From Arthrobacter dokdonellae (lineage in GTDB: Bacteria > Actinomycetota > Actinomycetes > Actinomycetales > Micrococcaceae): a DNA stretch of 64,000 nt. Both the position numbers and the translations under genes were made by a program. The notes under the pieces are model-generated. The model searched no databases, had not been told where the DNA came from, and saw only the letters and a list, made by a program, of their open reading frames with translations. The stretch covers positions 1,922,001 through 1,986,000 of the forward strand of contig NZ_CP029642.1 of assembly GCF_003268655.1 (NCBI RefSeq), written 5' to 3'. This document shows, in pieces, positions 8,907 through 17,920 of this stretch. Numbering within the stretch: the first letter of the stretch is position 1; every line of letters begins with the position of its first letter.

Positions 8907-9403
8907 GAGTGGGGCCTTTCCTTGGGACGCGTGGTGCCTGCTGCCTTGGATAACGTGACGGTTCGCAAAAAGTTCCGTGGCGCGGGCCGCCGGACCAGGG
9001 TGGGCAGTTCCCGGTAGCCCCCGGCGGCCAGCCCGGCGTTGCGCTCGAAGAAGTTCCGGCTGCCCGGATCGCCGGTGCGCCACCAGGAATAGGCCGCGCA
9101 GGCCGCATAAAGCGGCAGGAACGGCAAACCCAGGCACCAGGCATACTGCGTGGCATGGCCGGCCTCGTGTCCCAGCAGCTCCGGGCGCGAGTCGATGAAC
9201 GCCCGGTCCGCGCGGTAAAAAATCACGTTCCCGACGGTGAAGGCGCCGGCCAGCGGCAGGGGCGGGCGGTAGCCGGTGCCCAGCAGCAGCCCGTCCGGGC
9301 CGCGTTCCACCGGCGTCCGGCTCAGGGCCGCCAGCAGCAGGCCGCCGGCCGTGGACAGGTTCAGCGCATTTGCCAGCTGCCGTGCCCGCAGGGTGGCCCT
9401 CAT
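8903..9403 (-). CDS. Conserved protein with HEAGH (HExxH-like) motif
   Basis: A 166-residue protein starting MRATLRARQLANALNLS. I do not recognise a named family. GNVIFYRADRAFIDSRPELL is followed by GHEAGHATQYAWCLGLP at about residue 77, an HExxH zinc-protease-like signature close to a hydrophobic stretch (GLPFLPLYAACAAYSWW), then FFERNAGLAAGGY. This resembles DUF4157-like peptidase remnants, but catalysis is unproven and no third zinc ligand could be assigned with certainty. Four-base ATGA overlaps on both sides lock it between the lipoprotein and SIMPL genes, so the three products are probably made together. Confidence 0.78.
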   Translation of the reverse strand: MRATLRARQLANALNLSTAGGLLLAALSRTPVERGPDGLLLGTGYRPPLPLAGAFTVGNVIFYRADRAFIDSRPELLGHEAGHATQYAWCLGLPFLPLYAACAAYSWWRTGDPGSRNFFERNAGLAAGGYRELPTLVRRPAPRNFLRTVTLSKAAGTTRPKERPHS

Positions 9404-10527
9404 CGCTGCGCTTTCGTGGACGTCGGCGCGGGCGTGGGAAGGGTCTTGGGCTGAGGGGCCGGCTGCAGCACGGCCTTCAAGACTGTTGTCTCCGTAACGT
9501 GCAGCTGTGCCAGCAACTCCTTGGTCCCCGGTTTGGACTTCTGGCAGGCCGTCAACGGCCATTGCACGTGGATGGCCCTGCCCGCGGCGTCCACGAGCCA
9601 GAGGTCCGGAATGATCTCCAGGCTTGCCTCGCAGGCCAGCCTGCCCACCGCCTTGTCGCTGGGTGTGTGCAGGGCCTTCACGAGGGGCGCCAAGTCCCCG
9701 GAGAGCCGCTTTTGGGTGATGGTCCGCCAGGTGCCCCGGGGGTCGGTGACGTTACTGCCGAAGGCGGTGCATTGCACCGCCGAGACGGGCACAAAGCCCT
9801 CCGGAATGCCGCCCATGTCCCTGGCGGAGGGGTCGGCCACGCCGTTGACTTCATACCAATGGGCCGTGGTCATGCAGTTGGCGCCGGCCAGGATGCGCGC
9901 GGGCGGCGGCGTGACCGGCTCGACGGCGTCGGACGGCCTGACGTCGATGGACGTCGAGGACGTCACCTTCAGGGCCTCCAGGGCCTGCCGGACCCCGGGC
10001 TTGGTGAATCCGCAGGCGTCGTGCGGCCACACGATGTGCACCGCCCTCCCCGCCAAATCGACCAGCCACAGGTCCGGGATTGTCTCCGCCATGGCGATGC
10101 AGGATCCGCCGTCCTGCCGCTCACTTTGTTCCGCCAGGGCGGCAAGAAGCGGGCCGTAGTCCCCGGAGAGGTGCTTTTCCAGAATGGACGCCCAGGCCGG
10201 CTCCGTGCCCACTTGCCGGAAGATGCGTTGCCCCGGTGAGCACTCAACGGCGCCCACCGGCACGAAACCCTGCGGCACGCTGCCCATCCTGTCCGCAACC
10301 TCGGGCGGGGCGGTCATGAGGGGTTCGTTCCAATACGACGTGGCCAGGCAGTCCGCGTTATCCTGCAGCGCGGCGGGCGCCGGAGTGTAAAGCGTGATCC
10401 GTCCGGTGACGGCGCTGCACCCTGCCAGGCACAGCGCAAGGCAGGCGGCCAGCGCAAGGCGCGTCGGCAGCGCACTGCGCGGGACCGGCGTCGTACGCCT
10501 TGCGGGGAGCGCTGAACGAGTGGGCAT
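9400..10527 (-). CDS. Lipoprotein with two tandem Cys-rich homologous domains
   Basis: A 375-residue predicted lipoprotein. After a basic N-terminus comes a hydrophobic stretch and lipobox CLAGC, with the lipidated Cys at residue 37. The mature part holds two homologous halves of about 145 residues. Each has CxTx(Y/W) at its start, then (V/I)P(Q/E)GFVPV(G/S)AV(E/Q)C, LSGD(Y/L)xPL, IPDLWLVD(L/A)AGRA(V/I)H(I/V)xWP and a last Cys before KPG. Four Cys are conserved in each half, suggesting two disulfides per domain outside the membrane. No known family was recognised. TACGCT at 10535-10540 is seven bases upstream of the ATG, so the operon transcript appears leaderless. The stop overlaps the next start by four bases. 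Confidence 0.8.
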   Translation of the reverse strand: MPTRSALPARRTTPVPRSALPTRLALAACLALCLAGCSAVTGRITLYTPAPAALQDNADCLATSYWNEPLMTAPPEVADRMGSVPQGFVPVGAVECSPGQRIFRQVGTEPAWASILEKHLSGDYGPLLAALAEQSERQDGGSCIAMAETIPDLWLVDLAGRAVHIVWPHDACGFTKPGVRQALEALKVTSSTSIDVRPSDAVEPVTPPPARILAGANCMTTAHWYEVNGVADPSARDMGGIPEGFVPVSAVQCTAFGSNVTDPRGTWRTITQKRLSGDLAPLVKALHTPSDKAVGRLACEASLEIIPDLWLVDAAGRAIHVQWPLTACQKSKPGTKELLAQLHVTETTVLKAVLQPAPQPKTLPTPAPTSTKAQR

Positions 10528-10643
10528 GCCCGCAAGCGTAGCAACGGGTGCGCGGAAAGGGGACGGCGGGCAGGTAAAGAATCGGAGCCGTTTGGGTCCC
10601 GGAACGGCGCCGGCGCAATTCAAAAACCGCGCGGGCCGTCCTC

Positions 10644-10649
10644 TAGACT
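10644..10649 (+). promoter_or_regulatory. Putative -10 box for pheST
   Basis: TAGACT lies about 60 bases before the pheS start. The leader between it and pheS shows no T-box-like or long stem structure and no Phe-rich leader peptide, so no attenuation mechanism is evident. Confidence 0.35.
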
Positions 10650-10711
10650 AAGTACGGCGGCCCGATGCGCCCCGCCACTTACCCGCACACGAGCTTAGGT
10701 AAAAACTGTAG

Positions 10712-11800
<1,089 letters not shown>

Positions 11801-11803
11801 GCG

Positions 11804-14347
11804 GTGCGTATTCCACTGACTTGGCTGCGCGAGTATGCGCAGGTGCCGGCAGGAGCAACTGCCGAAGACGTCATGACCGAGCTGGTCAAGGTTGGCTTTG
11901 AGGAAGAAGCCGTCCACCGCCCGCTGGATTCGATCAGCGGGCCCATTGTGGTGGGCCAGGTGCTCTCCAAGGAGCCTGAGCCGCAAAGCAACGGCAAGAC
12001 CATCAACTGGTGCTCGGTCCGCGTGGTCCCGGAAGGCGCGCAGCAGGCCCTGGAGGGGGACGGCATTGACCCCTCCGGCGTGCAGGGCATCGTCTGCGGC
12101 GCCCACAACTTCGAGGTGGGGGACAAGGTGGTGGTCACCCTGCCCGGCGCCGTGCTCCCCGGCGACTTCCACATTTCCCCGCGCAAGACCTACGGTCACG
12201 TCTCCGCGGGCATGATCGCCTCGGTCCGCGAGTTGGGCATCGGAGAGGACCACGACGGCATCCTGGTGCTCTCCACCCTGGGCCTCGACCCGGAACTGGG
12301 CAGCGACGCGCTGGAGCTCCTGGGCCTGCGCGACGAAGCGGCCGAGATCAATGTGACCCCGGACCGCGGCTACGCGTTCAGCATCCGCGGCGCCGCCCGT
12401 GAGTACGCGCACGCCACGGGCACCCCGTTCACCGACCCGGCCGCCCTGGTTGCGGTCACCGCGGCCACGGGTCCGGGTCATCCCGTCCGCCTTGAGGACC
12501 AGGCGCCGATCTATGGCCTGCCCGGCTGCGACCGCTTCGTGGCCCGCACTGTCCACGGAATTAACGCGGCTGCGCCAACTCCGACGTGGATGTCCGCCAG
12601 GCTGCGCCTGGCCGGGATCCGCTCCATCTCGCTGCCGGTGGACATCTCCAACTACGTGATGCTGGAGCTCGGACAACCGCTGCACTTCTACGACGCCGAC
12701 AAGCTCTCCGGGGACATCGTGGTGCGCCGGGCCGCCGCCGGGGAAACGCTGCAGACACTCGATGGGAAGGTCCGCAGGCTCGACGTCGAGGACCTGCTGA
12801 TCACCGACGCCTCGGGTGCCATCGGCGTGGCCGGCGTCATGGGCGGGGCCGCCACCGAGGTCACCTCCGCGACCACCAGGGTCCTGGTTGAGGCCGCCCA
12901 CTTCGAGGAAGTCTCCATTGCCCGCTCGCGCCGGCGCCACAAGCTCCCGTCCGAGGCCTCCAAGCGCTTCGAGCGAGGCGTGGACTGGGAGGTGGCCGAC
13001 GAGGCCGCCCAGCGCGCCGTGAACCTGCTCGTGGAGCTGGCCGGCGGCACCGAGGACACCACCGTCACGGACGCCGGCGTCGAGCCGGCACCCGTCGCGG
13101 TGTTCCTGCCGTCGGGGTTTGCGGCGGCACGCATCGGCATCGACTTCACGCCGGAGCAGATTGTCGGCTCCCTGGCGGATTTGGGCGCCGTGGTTGACAC
13201 GGCCGACGGCGGCTGGAACGTCACCGCCCCGAGCTGGCGCCCGGACCTGGTCACCCCCGAGGACCTCACGGAGGAAGTGGCCCGCCTGGTGGGCTACGAC
13301 GCCATTCCCGCCACCCTCCCCGTGGCCCCGCCCGGCCGCGGCTATTCGCGCACACAGCAGCAGCGCCGCCGCGCAGTCCAGGCCCTGGCGGATTCCGGGC
13401 TGACCGAGATCCTCGCCTACCCGTTCGTGTCCAAGGACGACAACGAAACCTTTGGCGTCGCCGAAGCCGGCGCCCCGCGGGCCGCGGTGAAGCTTGCCAA
13501 CCCGCTGAGTGAGGAATACGGCTACCTGCGCACCTCGGTACTGCCGGGCCTCATGGAGACCGCCAGGCGCAACCACTCCCGCGGCTTCCACGACCTGGCG
13601 CTGTTCGAGTCCGGGCTGGTCTTCCTGCCGTCCGGGACCTTGGGCAGTGCGTCCATCCCGCCGCTGGGAGCCAAGCCGTCCGACGACGTCCTCGACGCCC
13701 TGTACGACGGCATCCCCTACCAGCCGCTCACCATCGGCGCGCTCTTCACGGGCAGGGACACCCCCGCCGCCCCGCACCACACGCCGCGTGCCTGGGACTG
13801 GGCCGACGCCATCGACGCCGCCCGGCTCGTGGCGGACGTGACCGGCGTCGACCTGGTGGTGGAGCAGGGCTCGCACCAGGCCTTCCACCCGGGCCGCGCC
13901 GCCGTGCTGACGCTGCGCTCCGGCGAGGTGGTGGGCCATGCCGGCGAGCTGCATCCCAAGCTGCTGGCCGAGCATCACCTGCCTGCCCGCACGGTGGCCA
14001 TGGAAATCAACGCCAGCATGGTGTTTGACGCCGCAGCCGACGTCATCGTGGCCAAGCCGATCTCGACCTTCCCGGTCGCCACCCAGGACGTGGCCCTGGT
14101 GGTCCCGGCGGAGATTCCTGCCGCCTCGGTGCTGGAGACGCTGCGCGAGGGCGCCGGGGAGCTGCTCGAGGACGTCGCCCTGTTCGACGAGTACCAGGGC
14201 AAGGGCATTCCTGAGGGCAGCAAGTCCCTTGCGTTCGGACTGCGCTTCCGCGCGGCGGACCGCACGTTGACGGCCGACGAGGCGTCCGCCGCACGTGCGG
14301 CCGCCGTTGAACTGGCCGGCGAAAGGTTCGGCGCCACGCAGCGGTGA
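11804..14347 (+). CDS. pheT: Phenylalanyl-tRNA synthetase beta subunit
   Basis: An 847-residue protein starting at GTG 11804 with MRIPLTWLREYAQVP, the family start. In order: an N-terminal region, the tRNA-binding OB fold (about 45-160), the B3/B4 editing domain containing VDISNYVMLELGQPLHFYD (about 285-305), the B5 domain (about 430-505), the catalytic-like core (PFVSKDDNETFG; LANPLSEEYGYLRTS) and a C-terminal FDX-ACB anticodon-binding domain ending near TLTADEASAARAAAVELAGE. It edits mischarged Tyr and binds tRNA-Phe. Length is normal for long-form PheT. A continuous antisense frame across the gene is a GC-codon shadow. Confidence 0.97.
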   Translation: MRIPLTWLREYAQVPAGATAEDVMTELVKVGFEEEAVHRPLDSISGPIVVGQVLSKEPEPQSNGKTINWCSVRVVPEGAQQALEGDGIDPSGVQGIVCGAHNFEVGDKVVVTLPGAVLPGDFHISPRKTYGHVSAGMIASVRELGIGEDHDGILVLSTLGLDPELGSDALELLGLRDEAAEINVTPDRGYAFSIRGAAREYAHATGTPFTDPAALVAVTAATGPGHPVRLEDQAPIYGLPGCDRFVARTVHGINAAAPTPTWMSARLRLAGIRSISLPVDISNYVMLELGQPLHFYDADKLSGDIVVRRAAAGETLQTLDGKVRRLDVEDLLITDASGAIGVAGVMGGAATEVTSATTRVLVEAAHFEEVSIARSRRRHKLPSEASKRFERGVDWEVADEAAQRAVNLLVELAGGTEDTTVTDAGVEPAPVAVFLPSGFAAARIGIDFTPEQIVGSLADLGAVVDTADGGWNVTAPSWRPDLVTPEDLTEEVARLVGYDAIPATLPVAPPGRGYSRTQQQRRRAVQALADSGLTEILAYPFVSKDDNETFGVAEAGAPRAAVKLANPLSEEYGYLRTSVLPGLMETARRNHSRGFHDLALFESGLVFLPSGTLGSASIPPLGAKPSDDVLDALYDGIPYQPLTIGALFTGRDTPAAPHHTPRAWDWADAIDAARLVADVTGVDLVVEQGSHQAFHPGRAAVLTLRSGEVVGHAGELHPKLLAEHHLPARTVAMEINASMVFDAAADVIVAKPISTFPVATQDVALVVPAEIPAASVLETLREGAGELLEDVALFDEYQGKGIPEGSKSLAFGLRFRAADRTLTADEASAARAAAVELAGERFGATQR

Positions 14348-14878
14348 CCCTCCGGCGCTCGTGAAATACAAGGTCCGGTACCACCCGGGGCACAAGGCAG
14401 CCGGCGTGTTAACGTTTGGGGTGTTAGTTCAGGCCTGCCTGGCTCCCGCCGCAGCAAAGTGCCCATTGCTGCGGCGGGGAAGAATAGACAAACCGCGTTT
14501 GAACCCTTCTCCACAGGGCGCACTTTATGGTGGGAGCGCAGGACGGTTCTCGAGTCCGCCGATCAAGTGGCGCCGGACGGCGGTGCCCGGGTCTTGGCTA
14601 CGCGAGGAGGTCGTGAGCGCCCGTGGCGCACTCGTGGCCGATCCGTCCGCTGTGATGGGCGTCGATTTTGTCTTTCAGCGGGAGGCACGGCAACAGCTCG
14701 AGGAAGGATTTCATCGCCGATGCCGGGACTCCCGCCAATGCGGCAAGCTTCACAGAATCGATCCGTGCTTGCCTTTGATCCGAAGGATCACCAAAGCTGG
14801 TGACCTTTCGGGGTTTCCTTGACGGGCTCGTGGATGGGGCATGTGCAACATTGTCAAACCTGAGGTAAAACGGGCGGC
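14348..14878. other. Gene-free stretch after pheT
   Basis: I found no supportable gene here. Short readings such as DFIADAGTPANAASFTESIR (near 14707-14770) look protein-like but lack a start and a recognised family. The stretch leads into the decayed toxin region and is probably degenerate coding DNA. Confidence 0.5.
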
Positions 14879-15058
14879 ATGCGACTGGGCCTGATCCGAT
14901 TCCCGTCGAACTCGCCGTTGTCCGTCGTCACCATTGTTCCTACGTCGACCGTCGGCGCTCCCGTGGACCACCTCACCCGAGATCGGCTCGGAGAGGTCGA
15001 GCTGGCGCTGGCCCACTACCTTGGAGTCCAGGACGCCGGCCCACCCCGGTCCTCGTAG
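14879..15058 (+). pseudogene. MazF/PemK-type toxin remnant with internal deletion
   Basis: A 59-codon open stretch reading LSVVTIVPTSTVGAPVDH, then LTRDRLGEVELALAHYLGV. The first part matches the central VVTVVPTSTS strand of MazF-like endoribonucleases. The second matches their C-terminal HLTRDEMREVxxALRxxLGL helix. The roughly 30 residues normally between them and the N-terminal RGDVWW segment are absent, so the toxin fold cannot form. The reading is by eye from knowledge of the family. It adds to the toxin-antitoxin debris between pheT and the MBL gene. Confidence 0.6.
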
Positions 15059-15127
15059 ATGCGCACCTGTCAGCTCCCGTGGTCATCGGCTCCTCCCCGG
15101 ACTCAATCGAGCAGGGTGACGACTTCC

Positions 15128-15554
15128 CTACTCACCGGGCGCAACGTGGATGCCAGCAGCCTCGGCTCCGATGCGCAGCCGACTGTCCCAAACGGCGAGC
15201 AGGGTGTCGGCGGCACCGACTTGCAAGCACGCTGGCCAGATGCACAGCGTCGGCACCACGAAGCGCATGTGCGCTGGCCAGCTCGCCGGCGTGCATGGTG
15301 ATGGTTTGGGTTATCTCGACGGGTCGTGTCGCGGACCAGAATTCCTCCCACTGTGCCTCGGCGCGGCGCTGGTCGGCAGCATCCAGCAGGTGATCGCGAC
15401 CGGCAGCCGCCAGCGCGGCACGTACCTCCGGGTAGGCAAGCCGAGACGCGACGGCGGCGTCGCATCCGTCCCAGAGGGCGGCGGCCAGCTCACTTCCGTC
15501 CTCCTCGACGACCAGTTTGACGAAGGCGCTGCTGTCGAAATACACAATCGCCAT
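15128..15554 (-). pseudogene. vapC: VapC-type PIN-domain toxin, frameshifted at the C-terminus
   Basis: The N-terminal part is a normal PIN ribonuclease: MAIVYFDSSAFVKLVVEEDG (first catalytic Asp), ASRLAYPEVRAALAAA (Glu), LRGADAVHLASVLA (Asp). After VLA the frame departs into RCRRHPARRLGQS and ends at 15132. One base over, the expected family C-terminus VGAADTLLAVWDSRLRIGAE then AAGIHVAPGE runs to a TAG at 15128. A single extra base around 15221-15222 (TT on the plus strand) explains this. The shift removes the last conserved acidic region (AVWD). Either the toxin is dead or the base is a sequencing error. It follows its antitoxin by two bases. Confidence 0.8.
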
Positions 15555-15556
15555 GC

Positions 15557-15820
15557 TCAGCGGCGCTGCTCACTGACCAGTTCAGACACGGATTCGCGAG
15601 CGTGCAGGCGCGACGCTCCGCGCGCTGTGGGCCGTCCGGCCCGAGGCGGCCTGCTCAATATGCCGCGCTGGGTGAGTTGCTCCAGAAGGCGCGCGGTATC
15701 CACCGCTGAGAGCCGTGCCACCGGTGTTCCTCGATCAGTCACTATGATCTCCTCACCCGCACGGGCCCGCTCGACCCAGCTCGCCAGCTCCGCCCGCAAT
15801 GCACTGATCGCCACATCCAT
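15557..15820 (-). CDS. Phd/YefM-family antitoxin
   Basis: An 87-residue protein. MDVAISALRAELASWVERAR, then AGEEIIVTDRGTPVARLSAVD is the Phd/YefM DNA-binding fold, followed by a flexible toxin-neutralising tail (TARLLEQLTQRGILSRPPRA). It is the antitoxin partner of the adjacent VapC, two bases downstream. Antitoxins of this family bind their own promoter and repress the operon with the toxin as co-repressor. An inverted repeat TGTACAA/TTGTACA 9-37 bases upstream of the start fits this. The gene looks intact although the toxin appears frameshifted. Confidence 0.87.
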   Translation of the reverse strand: MDVAISALRAELASWVERARAGEEIIVTDRGTPVARLSAVDTARLLEQLTQRGILSRPPRAGRPTARGASRLHARESVSELVSEQRR

Positions 15821-15828
15821 TCTTCATG

Positions 15829-15857
15829 TGTACAACCAGCCCACGGACACTTGTACA
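15829..15857. promoter_or_regulatory. Inverted repeat, likely operator of the antitoxin-toxin operon
   Basis: TGTACAA at 15829-15835 and TTGTACA at 15851-15857 are perfect 7-bp arms separated by 15 bases, just upstream of the antitoxin ATG (minus strand). Position and symmetry suit autoregulation by a Phd-type dimer pair. No experimental support is available. Confidence 0.5.
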
Positions 15858-15934
15858 TAAGTGTGCAAAGGCGCCCCCGTTGCGGACCCCTCCGATGTTG
15901 AACCGCCAGGCCACACGGTCGCCGCCGTGGAGCC

Positions 15935-16075
15935 GAGCGCGTCGATGCGGTCCCAACGTGCGGGGTGCCGATTCCGCTGAACTGCACGGACGGCTTCGGT
16001 GAGGCCTACTATGGCCGGCCCGAGGCACTGCTGGACACCGGGGCTCGCGAGGCAAACTCGGCCTGGAGCTTCGTC
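15935..16075 (+). pseudogene. Class I SAM-methyltransferase C-terminal fragment
   Basis: Without a proper start, the frame reads ERVDAVPTCGVPIPLNC, then TDGFGEAYYGRPEALLD and GAREANSAWSFV. The pattern PxDCxDGFxxAYxxRPExxLDxxVRxxxSxW is typical of the C-terminal part of Methyltransf_11-like enzymes in actinobacteria. The SAM-binding N-terminal half is missing and the frame continues into the antisense of the MBL gene, so this is a relic. Recognition is by eye; a family search on these 47 residues would settle it. Confidence 0.5.
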
Positions 16076-16111
16076 GGAACGGAAGTGGGGGACAGGTTCG
16101 AATGCAGGGTC

Positions 16112-16729
16112 TTAGCGCTGCACGGGCCTTCCGTGGCCGGGGCAGATCCACTGGACGTCCAGGTCCTCCAGCACTGCCGTCGAGGCCAGTGCCTGTGCCT
16201 TGTCCGTGATCAACAGCGCCGGAAACTGCCTCAGCGTGCCGTCTGCGCGGACCATGGCGGCGTCTCCCGAAAAGACTGTCTGCCGCCAAACGAACGCGAA
16301 GTGCCCGGGCGTGTGCCCCGGCGTCGGCACCGCCCTGATTTCCTCGGGGAAGCCCTCCGTCTCGCCCAGGAAGTGGACAATGCCGGGCAGCTTCGGGCGC
16401 CCCATTGAGGACAACACGCGACGCGCGAACGTGCCGGGGGACCGGCGGCCGGCCAGGATGTCCGCGTCGGCCCTGCCGATCCACAGCTTCGCACCGTTTT
16501 CAGCGGCGACGGCCAGCGCAGCGCCAGCATGGTCGACGTCGTAGTGAGTCAGCAGGACATCCGTGACTGCCCCTGTCAGTCCGGCCCCCGCCACCTCTGC
16601 GACGACCGCCCGGGCCCCGGACTTCATGCCCGGATCCACGACGGCGAACCCCCGGTCCAGCGGAATCACATACCCGTTGGCACCGCGGGAATTGTCCAGC
16701 TGAAACGCTTCGTTCGGCAGCTCATGCAT
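16112..16729 (-). CDS. MBL-fold metallo-hydrolase
   Basis: A 205-residue metallo-beta-lactamase fold protein. Metal ligands are visible as THYDVDHAG (HxHxDH variant HYDVDH, about residues 61-67), PTPGHTPGH (about 135-143), FSGDAAM (Asp near 154) and CPGHGRPVQR at the C-terminus. The first His of the usual HxHxDH is kept; the second is replaced (H-Y-D-V-D-H reads HxDxDH), as in some glyoxalase-II-like relatives. It probably hydrolyses a thioester or ester; the substrate is unknown. A purine-rich AAGGAC lies 8 bases before the ATG. It is in the same direction as the quinone oxidoreductase gene 48 bases upstream. Confidence 0.87.
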   Translation of the reverse strand: MHELPNEAFQLDNSRGANGYVIPLDRGFAVVDPGMKSGARAVVAEVAGAGLTGAVTDVLLTHYDVDHAGAALAVAAENGAKLWIGRADADILAGRRSPGTFARRVLSSMGRPKLPGIVHFLGETEGFPEEIRAVPTPGHTPGHFAFVWRQTVFSGDAAMVRADGTLRQFPALLITDKAQALASTAVLEDLDVQWICPGHGRPVQR

Positions 16730-16777
16730 GATGGCGTCCTTAGTTGTGGCAGGAAATAGGGTATCGTCCGCCGTTGC

Positions 16778-17752
16778 TTACGGGACCAGGATGACCTTCC
16801 CGGTGGTCCGGCGCCCCTGGAGCGCCGCATGGGCGGCGCCCGCCTCGGCCAGCGGAAAGCGTGCGCCTATACGGGCGGTCAGCTTGCCTGCGGCGACAGC
16901 GTTAAAGACTTCGGCAGAACGCCAGCGGCGCTCCTGCGGGTTGCGCAGGTAGTGGACCATCGTCGGGCGCGTGACAAACAGGGACCCGGAAGAGTTCAGG
17001 CGCTGCAGGTCAAAGGGCGGCACCTGGCCGGACGCCCCGCCAAAGAGCACCAGCATGCCGCGGATGCGCAGCGACGCAAGGGAACCTTCGAACGTGTCCT
17101 TCCCGACGCCGTCGTACACCACATCGACGCCGTCTCCGTCGGTCAGTTCGCGAACGGCCTCGGCAAACCCTTCGTAGCGCAGGACGTCGTCCGCCCCTGC
17201 CACGCGGGAGAGCTCTTCCTTTTCGTCGGTGGAGACGGTGGTGATCACCCTGGCTTCACGCTCCTTGAGCATCTGGGTCAGCAGCAGGCCCACGCCGCCG
17301 GCTCCGGCATGGAGCAGCACCCTCTGGCCGGGCTCCACGTGATAAGTCGAGTTCATGAGGTAGTGGGCGGTCATGCCCTGCAGCGGGAGGGCTGCGGCGA
17401 CGTCCAAGGGCACGGAGGACGGGACAGGCAGCGCCTTCTGCGCGGGGAAAATGGCGTATTCGGCGTAGCAGCCCCGGCCTTCGGCGGTGGCGACACGGTC
17501 TCCCACGGCAAATTCCTCAACGCCGGGGCCCACCGCCACGACCGTGCCGGCGGCCTCGGCGCCCGGGGTGAACGGGAAGGGTACGTCGTAGGTTCCGTCC
17601 CGCTGGTAGGTCTCGATGAAATTCACGCCGACGGCGGCGATGCGGACCAGCAGTTCCCCGGCGCCGGCCTCGGGGACGGGAACCTCCCTGAGTTCCAAGA
17701 CCTCGGGACCGCCGGGGCCTCTGGCGACAATGGCGCGGCTTTGCGGGGTCAT
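16778..17752 (-). CDS. NADPH:quinone oxidoreductase, zinc-independent MDR family
   Basis: A 324-residue medium-chain dehydrogenase/reductase. RIAAVGVNFIETYQRDGTYD near residues 40-60 is the quinone oxidoreductase signature. LLHAGAGGVGLLLTQMLKE near 145-165 is the nucleotide-binding AxxGxxG loop. It ends AALQGRRTTGKVILVP. No structural-zinc cysteines are seen. It likely reduces quinones or enals with NADPH. ATG 17752 was chosen because GGAG lies 8 bases upstream; a GTG four codons earlier (17764) is possible. It is divergent from argC, and the 168-bp gap holds the arg promoter. Confidence 0.92.
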   Translation of the reverse strand: MTPQSRAIVARGPGGPEVLELREVPVPEAGAGELLVRIAAVGVNFIETYQRDGTYDVPFPFTPGAEAAGTVVAVGPGVEEFAVGDRVATAEGRGCYAEYAIFPAQKALPVPSSVPLDVAAALPLQGMTAHYLMNSTYHVEPGQRVLLHAGAGGVGLLLTQMLKEREARVITTVSTDEKEELSRVAGADDVLRYEGFAEAVRELTDGDGVDVVYDGVGKDTFEGSLASLRIRGMLVLFGGASGQVPPFDLQRLNSSGSLFVTRPTMVHYLRNPQERRWRSAEVFNAVAAGKLTARIGARFPLAEAGAAHAALQGRRTTGKVILVP

Positions 17753-17883
17753 GGTGTTCTCCACTTCTGTACAAATGCTTGGGCTTCAACTGCGTCGGGC
17801 CGGCGGCCGCCGTCGCACGGCAAGCGCCTGTTTCCATCATAGGGGCGAACAAACGGCCCGTCCGGGAATCCGGTGGATAAATA

Positions 17884-17914
17884 TCGACAAGAATGAATAA
17901 TCCTGCTGTATAGT
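17884..17914 (+). promoter_or_regulatory. argC promoter with putative ArgR operator
   Basis: An AT-rich island in GC-rich DNA. GAATGAATAAT at 17891-17901 resembles an ARG-box half site (TGAATAAT), and a looser TGCTGTATAG follows. TATAGT at 17909-17914 is a strong -10, with TCGACA at 17884-17889 as a weak -35. The ATG of argC begins six bases after the -10, so the transcript probably starts at the ATG. Overlap of the ARG-box-like sequence with the promoter suits repression by the ArgR encoded in the operon. The operator call is by resemblance only. Confidence 0.5.
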
Positions 17915-17920
17915 CGATTT

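Noticed and set aside
10528..10711. T-box or leader-peptide attenuator for pheST
   Set aside because: No Phe-rich short ORF, T-box sequence or terminator hairpin was seen in the roughly 180 bases upstream.
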